Shown: positions 24,501 to 33,978 of the stretch, piece by piece
Position numbering within the stretch: position 1 is the first letter of the stretch
Layout of the letters: every line of letters begins with the position of its first letter
Notes under the pieces: generated by a model
What the model saw: only the letters and a program-made list of their open reading frames with translations
Database searches by the model: none
What the model was told of the DNA's origin: nothing
Assembly: GCF_024498195.1 (NCBI RefSeq)
Contig: NZ_CP101824.1
Span: 930,001 to 994,000, forward strand
Length of the DNA: 64,000 nucleotides
Origin: Halovivax cerinus
GTDB lineage: Archaea; Halobacteriota; Halobacteria; Halobacteriales; Natrialbaceae
Reading direction: 5' to 3'
Program-made: the position numbers and the translations under genes

Positions 24501-26682
24501 TGCGGGCATCACACTCCGGACACCGATGGTCGTAGGATTCAGTGTCACACTCGGGACAGCGGGTGCGCCCGACCTGGATCTCGACGACGCCGGGCGTGTC
24601 CGACATGGTGTCCGCGTGCGACCCGGCCTTCGCCATATCGCGCTGGGCGCCGCCGGCCTCGCCGATGGGAAAGAGCGTGTGGACGGCGGGGCTCATGTCC
24701 CGGCTCTCTGACTTCTCCGGGCGACCCATCCGGTTGCCGACGCGCGTCGGCGCTCGCTCGCGGATCTCGAACGGCGCGACCTCGGTGACGGCCTCGACAG
24801 CGTTGTCGCCGGGTTCGGCCGTCCCCCACGTGCGTGCATGTTCCGAGAGATCGTCGTCGGCCCAGTCGCGCTCGATGCGGCCGGTCTTCGTGATTCGACA
24901 GCCCAGCGAGCGGACGAACGGGCGCGGGTCGTCGATTTCGATGTGGTCCTCGCGCTGCCGGTGCTCGATCACGATCGTCTCGAGCGCCGCGCGCGTGGCG
25001 TCTGTGTGGTCGAGTTCGAGCACGGGACCCGCGTCGGTGTCCTCGATCCGACCCGCGGCGACGGCGGCCGCCAGGTCGCAGAAGGCCTCGACCGAGAGGT
25101 CGTGCCAGAGGTAGGTGTAGGCGGGGTGCAGCGGCGCGTCGTAGGTCTCGGCCCACTCCAGCGCGCGCTCGACCGTCGGGTGTTCGAGGTCGATCGCCGG
25201 GTCGTCTCGCAGCGCCTGTACGTCGGCGCCCGCAGCCTTCAGATCCTGTATCCACCACTCGGGGACGTACGAAGCGGGCGCGAGTGGGTGGTTGTTCTCG
25301 ACGAACTCGCCGTAGTTGACGAGGTACTCGCCCAGATCGAGGATCTTCTCGACGCCGTTTCTAAGTTCGAGGGCGACCTCGGGGTCGTCGATCTGCCGGA
25401 CGTCGCCGTTGGCCAGCTTGACCGTCGGTCCCTCGATCGAGTCGACGGGGACGACGCCCGCCGCCTTCCCCGGGCGCTCGGTCTTGATCTGGGTCCCCGT
25501 CGCGAGGAAGTCGTCGAGCAAGTGCATCGCGGCCGGGTGGACGCCCGCGGTCGCGAACCCGTGATTGCGCGCACGGCCGTATCGCAGGCGAAACCCGCCT
25601 TCCGCACAGGGGTGCGAGAAAACCGGCCGGCCGGCGATCAGGTCCCGCAGGAACTTCGTCGACTCCTCGACGCGCTCGGGGCCGTCGAAGTCGACCGCTT
25701 CGGCCGGAGCGTCGTCCTCGGATTTCGTCGCCGCCTCGTCGTCACTCGGGTCGTCCTCGTCGCTGTCACCTCCCTCATCGCCGTCACCGTCTGCGTCGTC
25801 CGCCTCACCGTCCGCCTCGACCGCCCCATCGTCCGCGTCGTCGAAGTAGGTGCCGTCGATCAGGTCCTGCAGCCAGGGCCAGTCGACTTCGTCCAGCTGG
25901 GACGTGTATCGCTGTATCTTCGGCGCCTTGAGCGCGATCCCTTCCGCGAGGACGAGACACATCCCGCCGCGGGCGGAGTTGGTGTCGACGCGTTCCAGGT
26001 CGCGAAAGCCCGAGACCTCCTCGTCGCCGGTGGCCTCGCCGTCCAGCATGATCGGGAGGTTCTTCGCGATGAACTTCGTCTCCGCGTCCTTCGGCGTGTA
26101 CTGGAGGCCCGTCTCGGAGTCGTACAGCGAGATCTCCTCGGCGTAGCGCTCGATCTCGTCGTCGCGGGCCTGGTAGGTTTCGAGGCCAACCAGTGCGCGC
26201 GTGTAGTCGGCGACGAGGACCGAGAGTGCCTGGGCGGTCCCGCCAGCAGATCGGATCGGCCCGGCGTAGTAGACGTTGACGAACTCCGTGCCGTCGCTAT
26301 TTTCGAGGAACTCGACGCGGTCGATGCCCTCGATCGGTGCCGCGACGACACCCTCGGTAAGCAGGGCGACCGCGGTGCGGACCGCTCCTTCGACCTTGCC
26401 CGCCTTCGTCTCGTAGTCGCCAACGCGACCCTCCGCGAAGTCGACCGCGAGTTCGAGCGCGGCTTCTTCCCTGCTCATCTCGCCTTCCAGTTCGCGGACG
26501 CGCTCGGCCACGCCGTCGATGCCGAGGATGTTCTCGACGCGGTCGGCCATGTCGCGCGCGACCGGAATCTCGACTTCAGGTTCCGGATCGCCGCCGCGAG
26601 AGCGAGCGCGCTCGGCGACGTCGAGCGCCTCGTCGAGTTCGGCCTCCAGCGACTCGAAGTAGCGTTCGTCTTCCGCCCGCAT
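21583..26682 (-). CDS. polD2: DNA polymerase D large subunit (DP2) with an intein
   Basis: PolD is the replicative polymerase of euryarchaea, and DP2 holds the polymerising site. The 1,699-residue precursor contains a 494-residue intein, leaving 1,205 extein residues, normal for haloarchaea. Landmarks are the N-terminal YYAGPIRSAGGTAQALSVL, a halophile-typical acidic insertion around residues 285-330, Cys-rich zinc motifs (CPECDTESYDHRCPECD and following, and later CLDCGEKF ... CRECGG), and the catalytic motif N-CDGDEDC-VMLL, which is interrupted between N and C. A PPC-domain gene ends one base upstream, so the two are probably co-transcribed. The C-terminal IEDFM may be a PCNA-contact peptide. 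Confidence 0.97.
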   Translation of the reverse strand: MRAEDERYFESLEAELDEALDVAERARSRGGDPEPEVEIPVARDMADRVENILGIDGVAERVRELEGEMSREEAALELAVDFAEGRVGDYETKAGKVEGAVRTAVALLTEGVVAAPIEGIDRVEFLENSDGTEFVNVYYAGPIRSAGGTAQALSVLVADYTRALVGLETYQARDDEIERYAEEISLYDSETGLQYTPKDAETKFIAKNLPIMLDGEATGDEEVSGFRDLERVDTNSARGGMCLVLAEGIALKAPKIQRYTSQLDEVDWPWLQDLIDGTYFDDADDGAVEADGEADDADGDGDEGGDSDEDDPSDDEAATKSEDDAPAEAVDFDGPERVEESTKFLRDLIAGRPVFSHPCAEGGFRLRYGRARNHGFATAGVHPAAMHLLDDFLATGTQIKTERPGKAAGVVPVDSIEGPTVKLANGDVRQIDDPEVALELRNGVEKILDLGEYLVNYGEFVENNHPLAPASYVPEWWIQDLKAAGADVQALRDDPAIDLEHPTVERALEWAETYDAPLHPAYTYLWHDLSVEAFCDLAAAVAAGRIEDTDAGPVLELDHTDATRAALETIVIEHRQREDHIEIDDPRPFVRSLGCRITKTGRIERDWADDDLSEHARTWGTAEPGDNAVEAVTEVAPFEIRERAPTRVGNRMGRPEKSESRDMSPAVHTLFPIGEAGGAQRDMAKAGSHADTMSDTPGVVEIQVGRTRCPECDTESYDHRCPECDARTEPDYRCPSCDERIRPDEAGRVECDRCEKTATCVEPRPIDLNAAYRDALESVGERENAYDILKGVKGLTSTDKLPEPIEKGILRAKHDVSSFKDGTVRYDMTDLPVTSVRASELDVTVGQLEALGYEEDIHGQSLTHEDQLVELKVQDLVLSDGAAEHMLQTADFIDDLLEQYYGLEPYYELEGRDELVGELVFGMAPHTSAATVGRVIGFTSAAVGYAHPYFHAAKRRNCFHPETKLWIGDENERWRHNSIESIVESRLTNPQEDDFGALVQQVDGVSVPSVAVDGTTSTRPVEAISKHPAPDHLIEVETRSGRSLTVTPDHTFRRWTPSGLEAIDARSLSTGDELPTPKKIEFDGADTTIDLLDAFIEIDSLPSESLVVRGLGSDRIKELLDRATPAKAYLKPVAQELNVSQSTVYNWVNRDSIPVGPLLDLFSRDEILELVPDDASLGVKRDTATIQRHFEVDEAVATLLGYYAAEGFTRKEEGSFYQTTICIPDRAARDVIIGTFDDALSVDAFEENEWKVTVSSRLVSTLFSDVLGVGSAADEKCIPDCIIDSPRPLLRAFLSSYFSGDGSTSGDRIDIRAHTVSDELASDLVAALKRFGIAMKTYQETRCPSTGVVAEYYEDKEIVPEFESTVLKITSQNAERFAEQIGFHLDRKQRSLENVLETTEVRTQRLFADGGDIWLDEVVSTEIVESDIEYTYCLTVDETNTLVANDLFVGQCDGDEDCVMLLLDGLLNFSKAFLPDKRGGRMDAPLVMSSRIDPSEIDDEAHNMDIVSRYPREFYEASLEMADPGEVDIQIGEDTLGTDGEYTGFEHTHDTTDIAMGPDLSAYKTLGSMMDKMDAQLEISRKLRAVDETDVAERVIEYHFLPDLIGNLRAFSRQETRCLDCGEKFRRMPLTEVCRECGGNVNLTVHEGSVNKYMDTAIRVAEEFGCRDYTKQRLEVLEKSLESIFENDKNKQSGIEDFM
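22330..23811 (-). mobile_element. PolD intein, 494 residues, LAGLIDADG type
   Basis: The intein spans precursor residues 958-1451 and starts with Cys (CFHPETKLWIG). It has a block-B histidine (TVTPDHTFRRW), two endonuclease motifs (LLGYYAAEGF and LRAFLSSYFSGDGS) and the end NTLVANDLFVGQ before extein Cys. The last residue is Gln rather than Asn, and the one before it is Gly rather than His. Gln-ending PolD inteins are known at the same site in Pyrococcus. A helix-turn-helix-like stretch (VAQELNVSQSTVYNWVNRDS) precedes the endonuclease. Codons are clearly richer in A/T than those of the extein, suggesting transfer. Confidence 0.95.
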
Positions 26683-26683
26683 G

Positions 26684-27106
26684 TCAGAGCGGCCAGAGAT
26701 CGAGGTCGGTCGTCTCGTCGTGTTCGCGTTCGAGCGGCGTGTCGAACGCGCGCATATAGACCTCGCCGGCGAAGACCGTCGCGGCGTTGAGGTGGCCGGC
26801 GATCGACTCGCCGTCGGGACGCGAGAGGACGGCGTGCGTGTGGGCGAATCGCTCGCCGTCGAGAGAGGAGACGTTACCGACGCAGCTCGCCACCTCGAGT
26901 TCCTCGTCGAACGTGATCGGGTCGTAGGATTTCTCGTCCTGGTCGTAGAACCAGAGTTCGGCGTCCTGGACGGCGCCCAGCGCCGTGAACCACGCCGCGT
27001 CCGCGTCGACGTCGGCGGCGAGTGCTTCGATCTCCGCTCGCCAGTCCGCCCCCGTCTCGAGTCGGGCGACGTACTCGCCCGCGGTCTCGACCGATCGGTA
27101 GTGCAT
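26684..27106 (-). CDS. PPC (DUF296) domain protein
   Basis: The 140-residue protein is a single plants-and-prokaryotes-conserved (PPC, DUF296) domain: EIEALAADVDADAAWFTALG, AELWFYDQDEKSY, EVASCVGNVS, FAHTHAVLSRPDG, and AGHLNAATVFAGEVYMRAF. PPC domains form trimers; their function in archaea is unclear, though some relatives are linked to DNA-binding AT-hook proteins in plants. The start at ATG 27106 is preferred over GTG 27118, because AGACTTTTTC at 27131-27140 lies 25-34 nt before it. Only one base separates its stop from the polD2 ATG. Confidence 0.88.
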   Translation of the reverse strand: MHYRSVETAGEYVARLETGADWRAEIEALAADVDADAAWFTALGAVQDAELWFYDQDEKSYDPITFDEELEVASCVGNVSSLDGERFAHTHAVLSRPDGESIAGHLNAATVFAGEVYMRAFDTPLEREHDETTDLDLWPL

Positions 27107-27130
27107 GGGAACAGTCACCCGCGCAGGGTG

Positions 27131-27140
27131 GAAAAAGTCT
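27131..27140 (-). promoter_or_regulatory. TATA-like box of the PPC-polD2 transcript
   Basis: Minus-strand AGACTTTTTC lies 25-34 nt before the ATG at 27106 and is the only promoter-like sequence upstream of polD2, which suggests that it drives both genes. Confidence 0.4.
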
Positions 27141-27508
27141 CCGCTTGGACTCCAGCCGACGGAACGGAGTCCGTCCGAGTGCGTCGATCGGGGTCCGTTC
27201 GTCCGGATGCGTTCGTTCAGATACCTTCACCCGGGGCGGACGAGACACCGAAGCGGTGGGTGGCGGGAGGGGCGTCGATACGCCGATCGGCTGCGCCGGG
27301 TCGTCGTGACGAGTTCGGCGGCGGTAGCCACCGATTACCGACGTGAGACGGCTCGATTGCGCCGGTGAGGGTGCGAAACTGTGCGTGATCGGGCAACCGT
27401 GCAGACCACCGGACGGCCGCCGCAGTACGCCCGGCGTACCCGGGAGAAGTCTCGCGTTTACCGTCCGTTTCTAAAATTACGGATTCGATACACCTTGAGT
27501 AATAATAT
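27141..27508. other. intergenic stretch between divergent promoters
   Basis: About 370 bp separates the PPC-polD2 promoter from the promoter of the second peptide operon. No gene-like frame is visible. The right end becomes AT-rich from 27468 onward as it approaches the TATA element. Confidence 0.5.
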
Positions 27509-27518
27509 CATATATAAG
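27509..27518 (+). promoter_or_regulatory. TATA-like box of the second peptide-transport operon
   Basis: CATATATAAG lies 26-35 nt before the ATG at 27544 but only 8-17 nt before the in-frame ATG at 27526, which excludes the longer start. Confidence 0.55.
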
Positions 27519-27543
27519 ACCATCGATGTTGGGAGTGTGTGGC

Positions 27544-29295
27544 ATGGTACGTCCGACAACGGTGTCGCGGCGGCGGCTGCTGGCCACCGGCGCGGCGGTC
27601 TCAGGTGCTGCGGTCGCTGGTTGCATCGGTGGAGACGGGAACGGCAGTGGTCCCGGTGATGGCGACGGGCTCGTCGACCCGGAAGACTTCCAGTACGATC
27701 GCGAGGAGCCCGACGACGAGGAGGCGGTCCGGGACAGCGAGATTCACTACACGCAAGAACAAGCACGTGCCGAGGACTTCGATCCGATCGTCTCGAACGA
27801 CGCCTACAGTTTCCAGGTGTTCACCCAGGTGTTCGACGGGTTGTACGAGTACGACGACGGCCTCGGCCTCACACCCAAGCTGGCGACTGGCGAGCCAGCG
27901 GTCGAGAACGACGGGACCCGGTTCGTGTACGAGATCGTCGACGGGGCGGAGTTTAGCAACGGCAACCCGGTGACCGCGGCGGACGTCGAACACTCGTTCA
28001 TCGCTCCCGTCCTGGAACAGACCGAGAACGCGCCGACCTACAGCGTCATCGAGTCGACGGAGGTCGTCGACGACCGCACTCTGCAAGTCGACCTGGCCGA
28101 GCCGTTCGGTCCGTGGCAGATCATGACCCAGGCCGTCACCGTCGTCAGCAAGGAAGACCGCCTGACCGACGTCGAGGCGTACGACGAGGCGACGCCCGAT
28201 ACCATCGAGGCGGCGCCCGACGCGGTGACCGAGTACGTCGACACGGCGTACAACGACGATCCGGTCGAGAACACGATCGGGAGCGGGCCGTTCGAGTTCG
28301 AGTCGTTCGAACTCAACGGACCGGCTACGCTCGTTCGCCGGGACGACTACTGGGGCGACCCGACGCCGTACCTGCAACGGGTCACGTTCGAAGCCGCTGC
28401 GGATCCGTCGAGCCGCGTCAGCCAGATCCAGGCGGACGATACGGACGTCATCTCGGGAATCCCCGACAACACGTGGCCGGAACTGGATCAGGACGGGATC
28501 CGTCGACACATGAGCGAGAGTCCCTCGTACATGTACCTGGCGTTTAACTGTACGGACGAGGCCGACACGAGTTCGCCCGAGGTGCGCCGGGCCGTCTGCC
28601 AGTCGTTCTCGATGCAGGACTTCGTCGAGACGAACGCCTCGAACACCGCTCAGCCCATCACGACGCCGGTCCCGCCGATCACCAACGAACAGTGGGGCTT
28701 CCCGATGGACGAGTGGAACGACGAGTACTACCCCGAGTACGATCCCGACAACGCCGAGTCGCTGCTCAACGAGCACGCACCCGACGACTTCAACCCGACG
28801 ATCATCTGTCCGGAGGGGATTCGCGCGGATCTCGCCGAGCGCATCGCCACTCGCCTCGACGAACTCGGCTACGGTGCCCAGGTGCAGGTGCTCGACTTCG
28901 GCACGCTGGTGGATACGTACGTCACCGGTAACCCGGACGACTACGAGATGTACCTGCTGGGCTGGACCGGCGGCCCGGATCCGGATACCTACCTCTACAA
29001 CCTCTTCCACGAGGATTCAGCCGGGTTGAATCAGGGCCACTTCTACGAGGGGAGTGATACGTTCCACGAGAACATCCTCGCCGCGCGCCAGACGGCAGAC
29101 CAGGAGGAGCGCTACGACCTCTACGAGCCGGTCCTCATCGAGATCCTGGAGGAGTTGCCGGCACTCCCGGCGTTCACTCAGCACAACACGATGGCGGCCG
29201 GCACGCACGTCAAGGACCTCCACGCCCACCCCGACGTCAGCACAAACCCGCAGCTCGCCCGCGAGTACGGGAACGTCTGGGTCGACGACTCGTGA
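27544..29295 (+). CDS. peptide ABC transporter substrate-binding lipoprotein (second cluster)
   Basis: This family 5 binding protein has 583 residues from the ATG at 27544. The N-terminus has a Tat signal (SRRRLLATG, Arg9-Arg11) and lipobox VAGC with Cys27, then a Gly/Asp-rich linker. Landmarks include FQVFTQVFDGLYEYDDG, FVYEIVDGAEFSNGNPVTAADVEHSF split over two segments, GSGPFEFESFELNGPATL, and LLGWTGGPDPDTYLYNLFH. It is only distantly similar to the binding protein at 12.1 kb, so the two systems probably take different peptides. It starts the operon 92 bp ahead of the permease genes. Confidence 0.92.
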   Translation: MVRPTTVSRRRLLATGAAVSGAAVAGCIGGDGNGSGPGDGDGLVDPEDFQYDREEPDDEEAVRDSEIHYTQEQARAEDFDPIVSNDAYSFQVFTQVFDGLYEYDDGLGLTPKLATGEPAVENDGTRFVYEIVDGAEFSNGNPVTAADVEHSFIAPVLEQTENAPTYSVIESTEVVDDRTLQVDLAEPFGPWQIMTQAVTVVSKEDRLTDVEAYDEATPDTIEAAPDAVTEYVDTAYNDDPVENTIGSGPFEFESFELNGPATLVRRDDYWGDPTPYLQRVTFEAAADPSSRVSQIQADDTDVISGIPDNTWPELDQDGIRRHMSESPSYMYLAFNCTDEADTSSPEVRRAVCQSFSMQDFVETNASNTAQPITTPVPPITNEQWGFPMDEWNDEYYPEYDPDNAESLLNEHAPDDFNPTIICPEGIRADLAERIATRLDELGYGAQVQVLDFGTLVDTYVTGNPDDYEMYLLGWTGGPDPDTYLYNLFHEDSAGLNQGHFYEGSDTFHENILAARQTADQEERYDLYEPVLIEILEELPALPAFTQHNTMAAGTHVKDLHAHPDVSTNPQLAREYGNVWVDDS

Positions 29296-29387
29296 GGGGC
29301 AGATCGGGGCGACGGTCGTGATTCAGACGAGAGAGCGACGATCCGATCGACGACACACGACACGACTCACAGACACGCTACCAACCA

Positions 29388-30386
29388 ATGGGACTCCTAC
29401 GCTACACGCTGTTCCGGTTCGCACAGGCGATCCCGGTGCTGCTCGGCATCACCGTAATCCTGTTTCTGTTCATCAACATGACGCCGGGCGATCCGATCCG
29501 GATAATGACGGCCGGCCAGGAAGTCTCGGAGGCACACCTCGCGTACTTAGAGGAGCGCTACGGACTGGATCGGCCAATATACATCAGGTACTGGGACTAC
29601 CTGTCCGGGTTCCTCACGGGCGACCTCGGACGGAGTATCCACTACGACCGGCCGGTCAGCGAGGTCATGTTGAGCCGCGTCGGTCCGACGCTGTTGCTGG
29701 TGCTCTCGGCCTTCCTCTTCGCCATCGTGACGGCAATTCCGCTCGGCATACTCGCGGCGAAGCGGCGGAACCAGCCGGCCGACCACGTCTCACGGGTCGT
29801 GGCGCTCTTCGGCGTGAGCACCCCGTCGTTCTGGATCGGCATCATGCTCATCATCATCTTCGCCGTCCAACTCGGCTGGTTCCCCTCCGCGGGACTGGTC
29901 ATGCCGTGGGACGCCCCCAGCGACGCCGGCCTGTCCGGCTACTTTTGGCACATGGTCGACGTTCTCCATCACCTGTTCCTGCCGATGATCGCGCTGGGAA
30001 CCCTCCAGATGGCGACGATCATGCGGGTCGAACGGACGCAGATGATCGGCTCGTTGCAGGGCGAGTACGTCAAACTCGCCCGGGCCTACGGCGTCTCGGA
30101 GCGGACGATCCTTCGCAAGCACGCCTTCCAGGTCGCCCAGCTCCCGGTCATTACGCTGGTCGGGCTGGGACTGTCGACGGCGCTTGGCGGCGCCGTGTTG
30201 ACCGAGACCGTCTTCAACATCAACGGGATGGGACGCCTGCTCATCGACTCCATCCAGCAGAAAGACTACCAGGTCGTGATGAGCGTCGCGACGGTGCTCG
30301 CGGTCATCTTCGTCGTCGGCGTCATCATCACGGACATCGCGTACGCGTACGTCGACCCGCGCGTCACCTACGGGGAGGGTGAGTGA
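29388..30386 (+). CDS. dppB: peptide ABC transporter permease, DppB type (second cluster)
   Basis: The 332-residue integral membrane protein has the DppB start LRYTLFRFAQAIPVLLGITV, the conserved NMTPGDPIRIM, and an EAA loop around GEYVKLARAYGVSERTILRK. About six membrane segments are predicted. It begins 92 bp after the binding-protein gene with no separate promoter recognised. Its stop codon overlaps the GTG of the next gene. Confidence 0.93.
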   Translation: MGLLRYTLFRFAQAIPVLLGITVILFLFINMTPGDPIRIMTAGQEVSEAHLAYLEERYGLDRPIYIRYWDYLSGFLTGDLGRSIHYDRPVSEVMLSRVGPTLLLVLSAFLFAIVTAIPLGILAAKRRNQPADHVSRVVALFGVSTPSFWIGIMLIIIFAVQLGWFPSAGLVMPWDAPSDAGLSGYFWHMVDVLHHLFLPMIALGTLQMATIMRVERTQMIGSLQGEYVKLARAYGVSERTILRKHAFQVAQLPVITLVGLGLSTALGGAVLTETVFNINGMGRLLIDSIQQKDYQVVMSVATVLAVIFVVGVIITDIAYAYVDPRVTYGEGE

Positions 30387-31387
30387 CGATGGCGGCCTCC
30401 AGCGAATCTCAGGTCGAAGGCGGTGACGGCGCACGCGGCGAAGTCGCGGCGAAGACGTGGCGCGACACGCTCGGCCGGATCAAACGCGACACGACGGCGC
30501 GGTGGGGGTTGTACGTCATTGGTGTCGTACTGGTCGTCGGCCTCTACGCCTTCGTCGACACGTACCTGTCGACGCTCACCTTCGGCGCCCTGGACAGCTA
30601 CACGATGGCGGAGGCGATCCCGTTCTTCGAGCACCCGGAACACCTCCCCGCACCGGGCGAATCGCAGCCGAACCAGCCGCCATTCTTCCACGTCGACGGC
30701 TCCGTCGAGTACCCGCTCGGGACGGACCCGGAAGGGCGCGACTACTTCACGAGACTGGTGTACGGGAGCCAGGTGTCGGTCAGCGTCGGGATCGCCGCGA
30801 CGCTGCTCGGGACCGTCGGCGGGACGATCGTGGGCGCGGTATCGGGATACTACGGCGGCCGGGTCGACGACATCCTGATGCGCAGCGTCGAGACGCTCTA
30901 CGCGATCCCGGGGCTGATCCTGATCATCGTCTTCACCGAGTTCGCGAGCGGCGGCGAACGGAACATCCAGTTCGCGATCATCGGCGTCTCGCTGACGACG
31001 ATCCCGATCTTCGCCCGGATCATCCGCTCACGCGTTCTATCGGTCCGCGAGATGGACTACATCGAGGCCGCGCGGGCGGCCGGCGTGACGGACCGCTACA
31101 TCATCGCAAAACACATCATCCCGAACAGTTTCGCACCGGTGCTGGTCTACGCGACGCTCGAGATCGGCGTCGTCATCCTCATCGTGGCCGGACTCTCGTT
31201 CCTCGGCTACGGCGCCCAGCCGCCGACGCCCGACTGGGGGCGAATGCTCGCCCAGTCGCACCGCTACATGCACTCGAACATCTGGCTCTCGATCTGGCCG
31301 GGACTCGCGATCGTATTCACGATTATGGGATTCAACCTCTTCGGCGACGGGCTCCAGGACGCCCTCGACCCGCGAATCGACGACTGA
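30383..31387 (+). CDS. dppC: peptide ABC transporter permease, DppC type (second cluster)
   Basis: The 334-residue permease has an N-terminal hydrophilic stretch, a first membrane helix ([18 protein letters not shown]), a periplasm-side loop of about 80 residues, [19 protein letters not shown], and the EAA loop [20 protein letters not shown] 30383 overlaps the dppB stop (GTGA); ATG 30389 is two codons downstream and about 10 nt from a GGAGG, and could equally be used. The C-terminus has [16 protein letters not shown], typical of DppC. Confidence 0.92.
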   Translation: MTMAASSESQVEGGDGARGEVAAKTWRDTLGRIKRDTTARWGLYVIGVVLVVGLYAFVDTYLSTLTFGALDSYTMAEAIPFFEHPEHLPAPGESQPNQPPFFHVDGSVEYPLGTDPEGRDYFTRLVYGSQVSVSVGIAATLLGTVGGTIVGAVSGYYGGRVDDILMRSVETLYAIPGLILIIVFTEFASGGERNIQFAIIGVSLTTIPIFARIIRSRVLSVREMDYIEAARAAGVTDRYIIAKHIIPNSFAPVLVYATLEIGVVILIVAGLSFLGYGAQPPTPDWGRMLAQSHRYMHSNIWLSIWPGLAIVFTIMGFNLFGDGLQDALDPRIDD

Positions 31388-31399
31388 CACCAACAGACA

Positions 31400-32533
31400 A
31401 TGAGCTCCGAACCACTGCTACGCGTCGAGAATCTGAAGACGCAGTTCTTCACCGAGAGCGGTACCGTTCGCGCCGTCGACGGCATCTCCTTCGAGGTCTA
31501 CGAGGGCGAGATCGTGGGCATCGTCGGCGAGAGCGGCGCTGGAAAGAGCGTCGCCTCGATGAGCCTCCTCAGGCTCATCGACAACCCCGGCGAGATCGTC
31601 GACGGCGAGATCACCTACAAGGGACAGACGATCTTCGCGGTCTCCGAGACCGCCGACGGCGAGCTCGAACCGCGTGCGGACATGCTCTCGAACGAGGCCG
31701 TCCGCCGGGAGATCCGCGGCAACGAGATCGCCGTCATCTTCCAGGACCCGATGGAGTCGCTCAACCCCGTCTTCACGATCGGGGGGCAGCTTCGCGAGTT
31801 CATCGAACTCAATCGCGACCTGGAGGGGAAGGCGGCCCGCGAAGAGGCGATCGACATGCTCCGGGAGGTCGGCATCCCCGACGCCGAGGAGCGCTACGAC
31901 GAGTACCCCCACCAGTTCTCCGGCGGGATGCGCCAGCGCGTGCTCATCGCGATGGCGCTGGCCTGCCAGCCGAGCCTGATCATCGCCGACGAGCCGACGA
32001 CCGCGCTCGACGTCACCGTCGAGGGCCAGATCCTAGATCTCGTCGACGAACTCCAGGCGAAGTACGGCACGAGTTTCATCTGGGTCACCCACGACATGGG
32101 TGTCGTCGCCGAGATCTGCGACCGCGTCAACGTCATGTACCTCGGCGAAATCGTCGAGCAGGCACCCGTCGACGAGCTGTTCCACGAGACCGGCCATCCC
32201 TACACGTCGGCCCTGCTCGACTCGATGCCGCGACCCGATCGGACGGTCGCGGACTTAGATCCAATCCGCGGCGTCATGCCCGAGGCGATCGATCCGCCGT
32301 CCGGCTGCCGGTTCCACCCGCGCTGTCCCGACGCGAGAGAGGTCTGTCGACGCGTCCACCCCGAACCGACGGAGATCGATCGGATCGACGGGTTCGCCCA
32401 CCGATCAGCGTGTTTCAAGCGCGACGTCTTCGACGTCGGCTACGACGAGAGTCCGCCGATCGACAACCTGGCGCGGGGCGAGCGCGAACCGGACCGCGGC
32501 ACGACGGAGATCGCCAGGGGGAGGGACGAATGA
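31400..32533 (+). CDS. dppD: peptide ABC transporter ATPase, DppD type (second cluster)
   Basis: The 377-residue ATPase has Walker [10 protein letters not shown]-loop [12 protein letters not shown], signature FSGGMRQR, Walker [13 protein letters not shown] and the switch motif WVTHDMGV. The oligo-HPY domain shows [18 protein letters not shown] and a later Cys in HRSACFK, close together as usual. A C-terminal tail of about 45 residues after that is charged. It starts 12 bp after dppC and overlaps the next ATG. Confidence 0.94.
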   Translation: MSSEPLLRVENLKTQFFTESGTVRAVDGISFEVYEGEIVGIVGESGAGKSVASMSLLRLIDNPGEIVDGEITYKGQTIFAVSETADGELEPRADMLSNEAVRREIRGNEIAVIFQDPMESLNPVFTIGGQLREFIELNRDLEGKAAREEAIDMLREVGIPDAEERYDEYPHQFSGGMRQRVLIAMALACQPSLIIADEPTTALDVTVEGQILDLVDELQAKYGTSFIWVTHDMGVVAEICDRVNVMYLGEIVEQAPVDELFHETGHPYTSALLDSMPRPDRTVADLDPIRGVMPEAIDPPSGCRFHPRCPDAREVCRRVHPEPTEIDRIDGFAHRSACFKRDVFDVGYDESPPIDNLARGEREPDRGTTEIARGRDE

Positions 32534-33891
32534 GTAGCGACTCGACGAGAGGCGGTGAATCGGTTCGCCAAGACCAGACGGACCAGGACGCCGGCACCGG
32601 GGAGGCCATGGTTCGCGTCGACGGCCTGAAGAAGTACTTCAGTTCGTCGTCCGGCATGTTCGGCGGCGTCACGGTCGACACGAGTACCTTCCCACCGATT
32701 CGCGTCGAGCGCGAGCCGGTCAAGGCCGTCGACGACGTCTCGTTCGACATTCGCGAAGGCGAGACGCTCGGCCTCGTCGGCGAGTCCGGCTGCGGGAAGA
32801 GTACGCTCGGGCGGACGATCCTCCGCCTGCTGACGCCGACCGATGGGAACATCTACTACAAGGGACGCAACCTGGCCGAACTGAGCGGCTCCGACCTGCG
32901 CGAGATGCGGTCGGACATCCAGATGATCTTCCAGGATCCACAGTCCTCGCTGGACCCGCGAATGCGCGTCGGCGATATCGTCGAGGAGCCGATGAACGCC
33001 CACGGCATGCTGGACGCCGAGGGGCGCGAGGACCGGGCGAAGATGCTCCTGGAGAAGGTCGGTCTCGATCCACACCACTACAACCGGTTTCCCCACGCCT
33101 TCTCGGGCGGCCAGCGCCAGCGGATCAACCTCGCGCGGGCGCTGTCGGTCGATCCGGACTTCATCGTCTGTGACGAACCCGTCTCGGCGCTCGACGTCTC
33201 GATCCAGGCGCAGGTGTTGAACACGATGGAGGAACTCCAGGACGAGTTCGGGCTCACCTACCTCTTCATCGCACACGACCTCTCCGTCATCCGCCACATC
33301 TCGGACCGCGTCGCGGTGATGTACCTCGGGAACATCGTCGAACTCGCGGAGAAAGAAGAACTCTTCGAGAATCCCGCACACCCCTACACGCAGGCGCTGC
33401 TGGAGTCGATCCCGGTTCCGGACCCGCGCGAAAGCGAGACGCGGGGCGTCCTCGAAGGGGAGGTACCGAGTCCGACCAATCCGCCGTCAGGCTGTCGGTT
33501 CCGAACCCGCTGCCCGAAGCTCATCGCACCCGAGACGTACGACCTGACCGACCGGGAGTGGGACGACGTCAGGCGCTTCACGCGGGCGGTCGAGCGCCAC
33601 ACGTTCGACACTGCACCGGCGGCCGACCTCCGGGCGACATTCTTCGAGCGCGGGGTCCCCGGCGGCGAGGCGGGCGCCATCGTCGAAGAGGCGATCGATC
33701 TCGTCGCGAGCGACACCGCGGACGGCGACGGAAAGCACACAGACGACCGTATGAAGTGGGACGAGGCGACCTCGTTGCTCGTCGGCTCGTTCGCCGAAGC
33801 GAGCATCTGTGCGCGCGAACGGCCCGCCTACGAGGTCGAGCCGGAGTACGGCGACGGGCGCCACGTTTCGGCCTGTCACCTCCACCAGTGA
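32530..33891 (+). CDS. dppF: peptide ABC transporter ATPase, DppF type, with an inserted segment (second cluster)
   Basis: The 453-residue ATPase starts at ATG 32530, overlapping the dppD stop. It has a Ser/Gln/Asp-rich N-terminus, an extra loop before the first strand ([19 protein letters not shown]), Walker A GESGCGKS, signature FSGGQRQR and Walker [13 protein letters not shown]. The four C-terminal cysteines are Cys322, Cys328, Cys427 and Cys449, so about 98 residues are inserted between the pairs. The insertion is helical and acidic and unlike ordinary bacterial OppF. The last gene of this operon; no peptidase follows. Confidence 0.92.
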   Translation: MSSDSTRGGESVRQDQTDQDAGTGEAMVRVDGLKKYFSSSSGMFGGVTVDTSTFPPIRVEREPVKAVDDVSFDIREGETLGLVGESGCGKSTLGRTILRLLTPTDGNIYYKGRNLAELSGSDLREMRSDIQMIFQDPQSSLDPRMRVGDIVEEPMNAHGMLDAEGREDRAKMLLEKVGLDPHHYNRFPHAFSGGQRQRINLARALSVDPDFIVCDEPVSALDVSIQAQVLNTMEELQDEFGLTYLFIAHDLSVIRHISDRVAVMYLGNIVELAEKEELFENPAHPYTQALLESIPVPDPRESETRGVLEGEVPSPTNPPSGCRFRTRCPKLIAPETYDLTDREWDDVRRFTRAVERHTFDTAPAADLRATFFERGVPGGEAGAIVEEAIDLVASDTADGDGKHTDDRMKWDEATSLLVGSFAEASICARERPAYEVEPEYGDGRHVSACHLHQ

Positions 33892-33978
33892 CGGCGAACC
33901 GGCGCCCCGTCGGTCGAACTCGTCGCCAGGGCCGACACACGACGGTCATCAGTGCGTTACGACGCATACACAGCCGTC

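Noticed and set aside
24838-26790. 650-codon plus-strand frame opposite polD2
   Set aside because: It is antisense to a conserved and clearly identified gene and has shadow-type composition (Val, Arg, Asp runs).
30457-32529. Extension of the second DppF frame upstream across dppC and dppD
   Set aside because: The extra residues are frame-shifted readings of the permease and DppD genes; the ATPase domain begins after ATG 32530.
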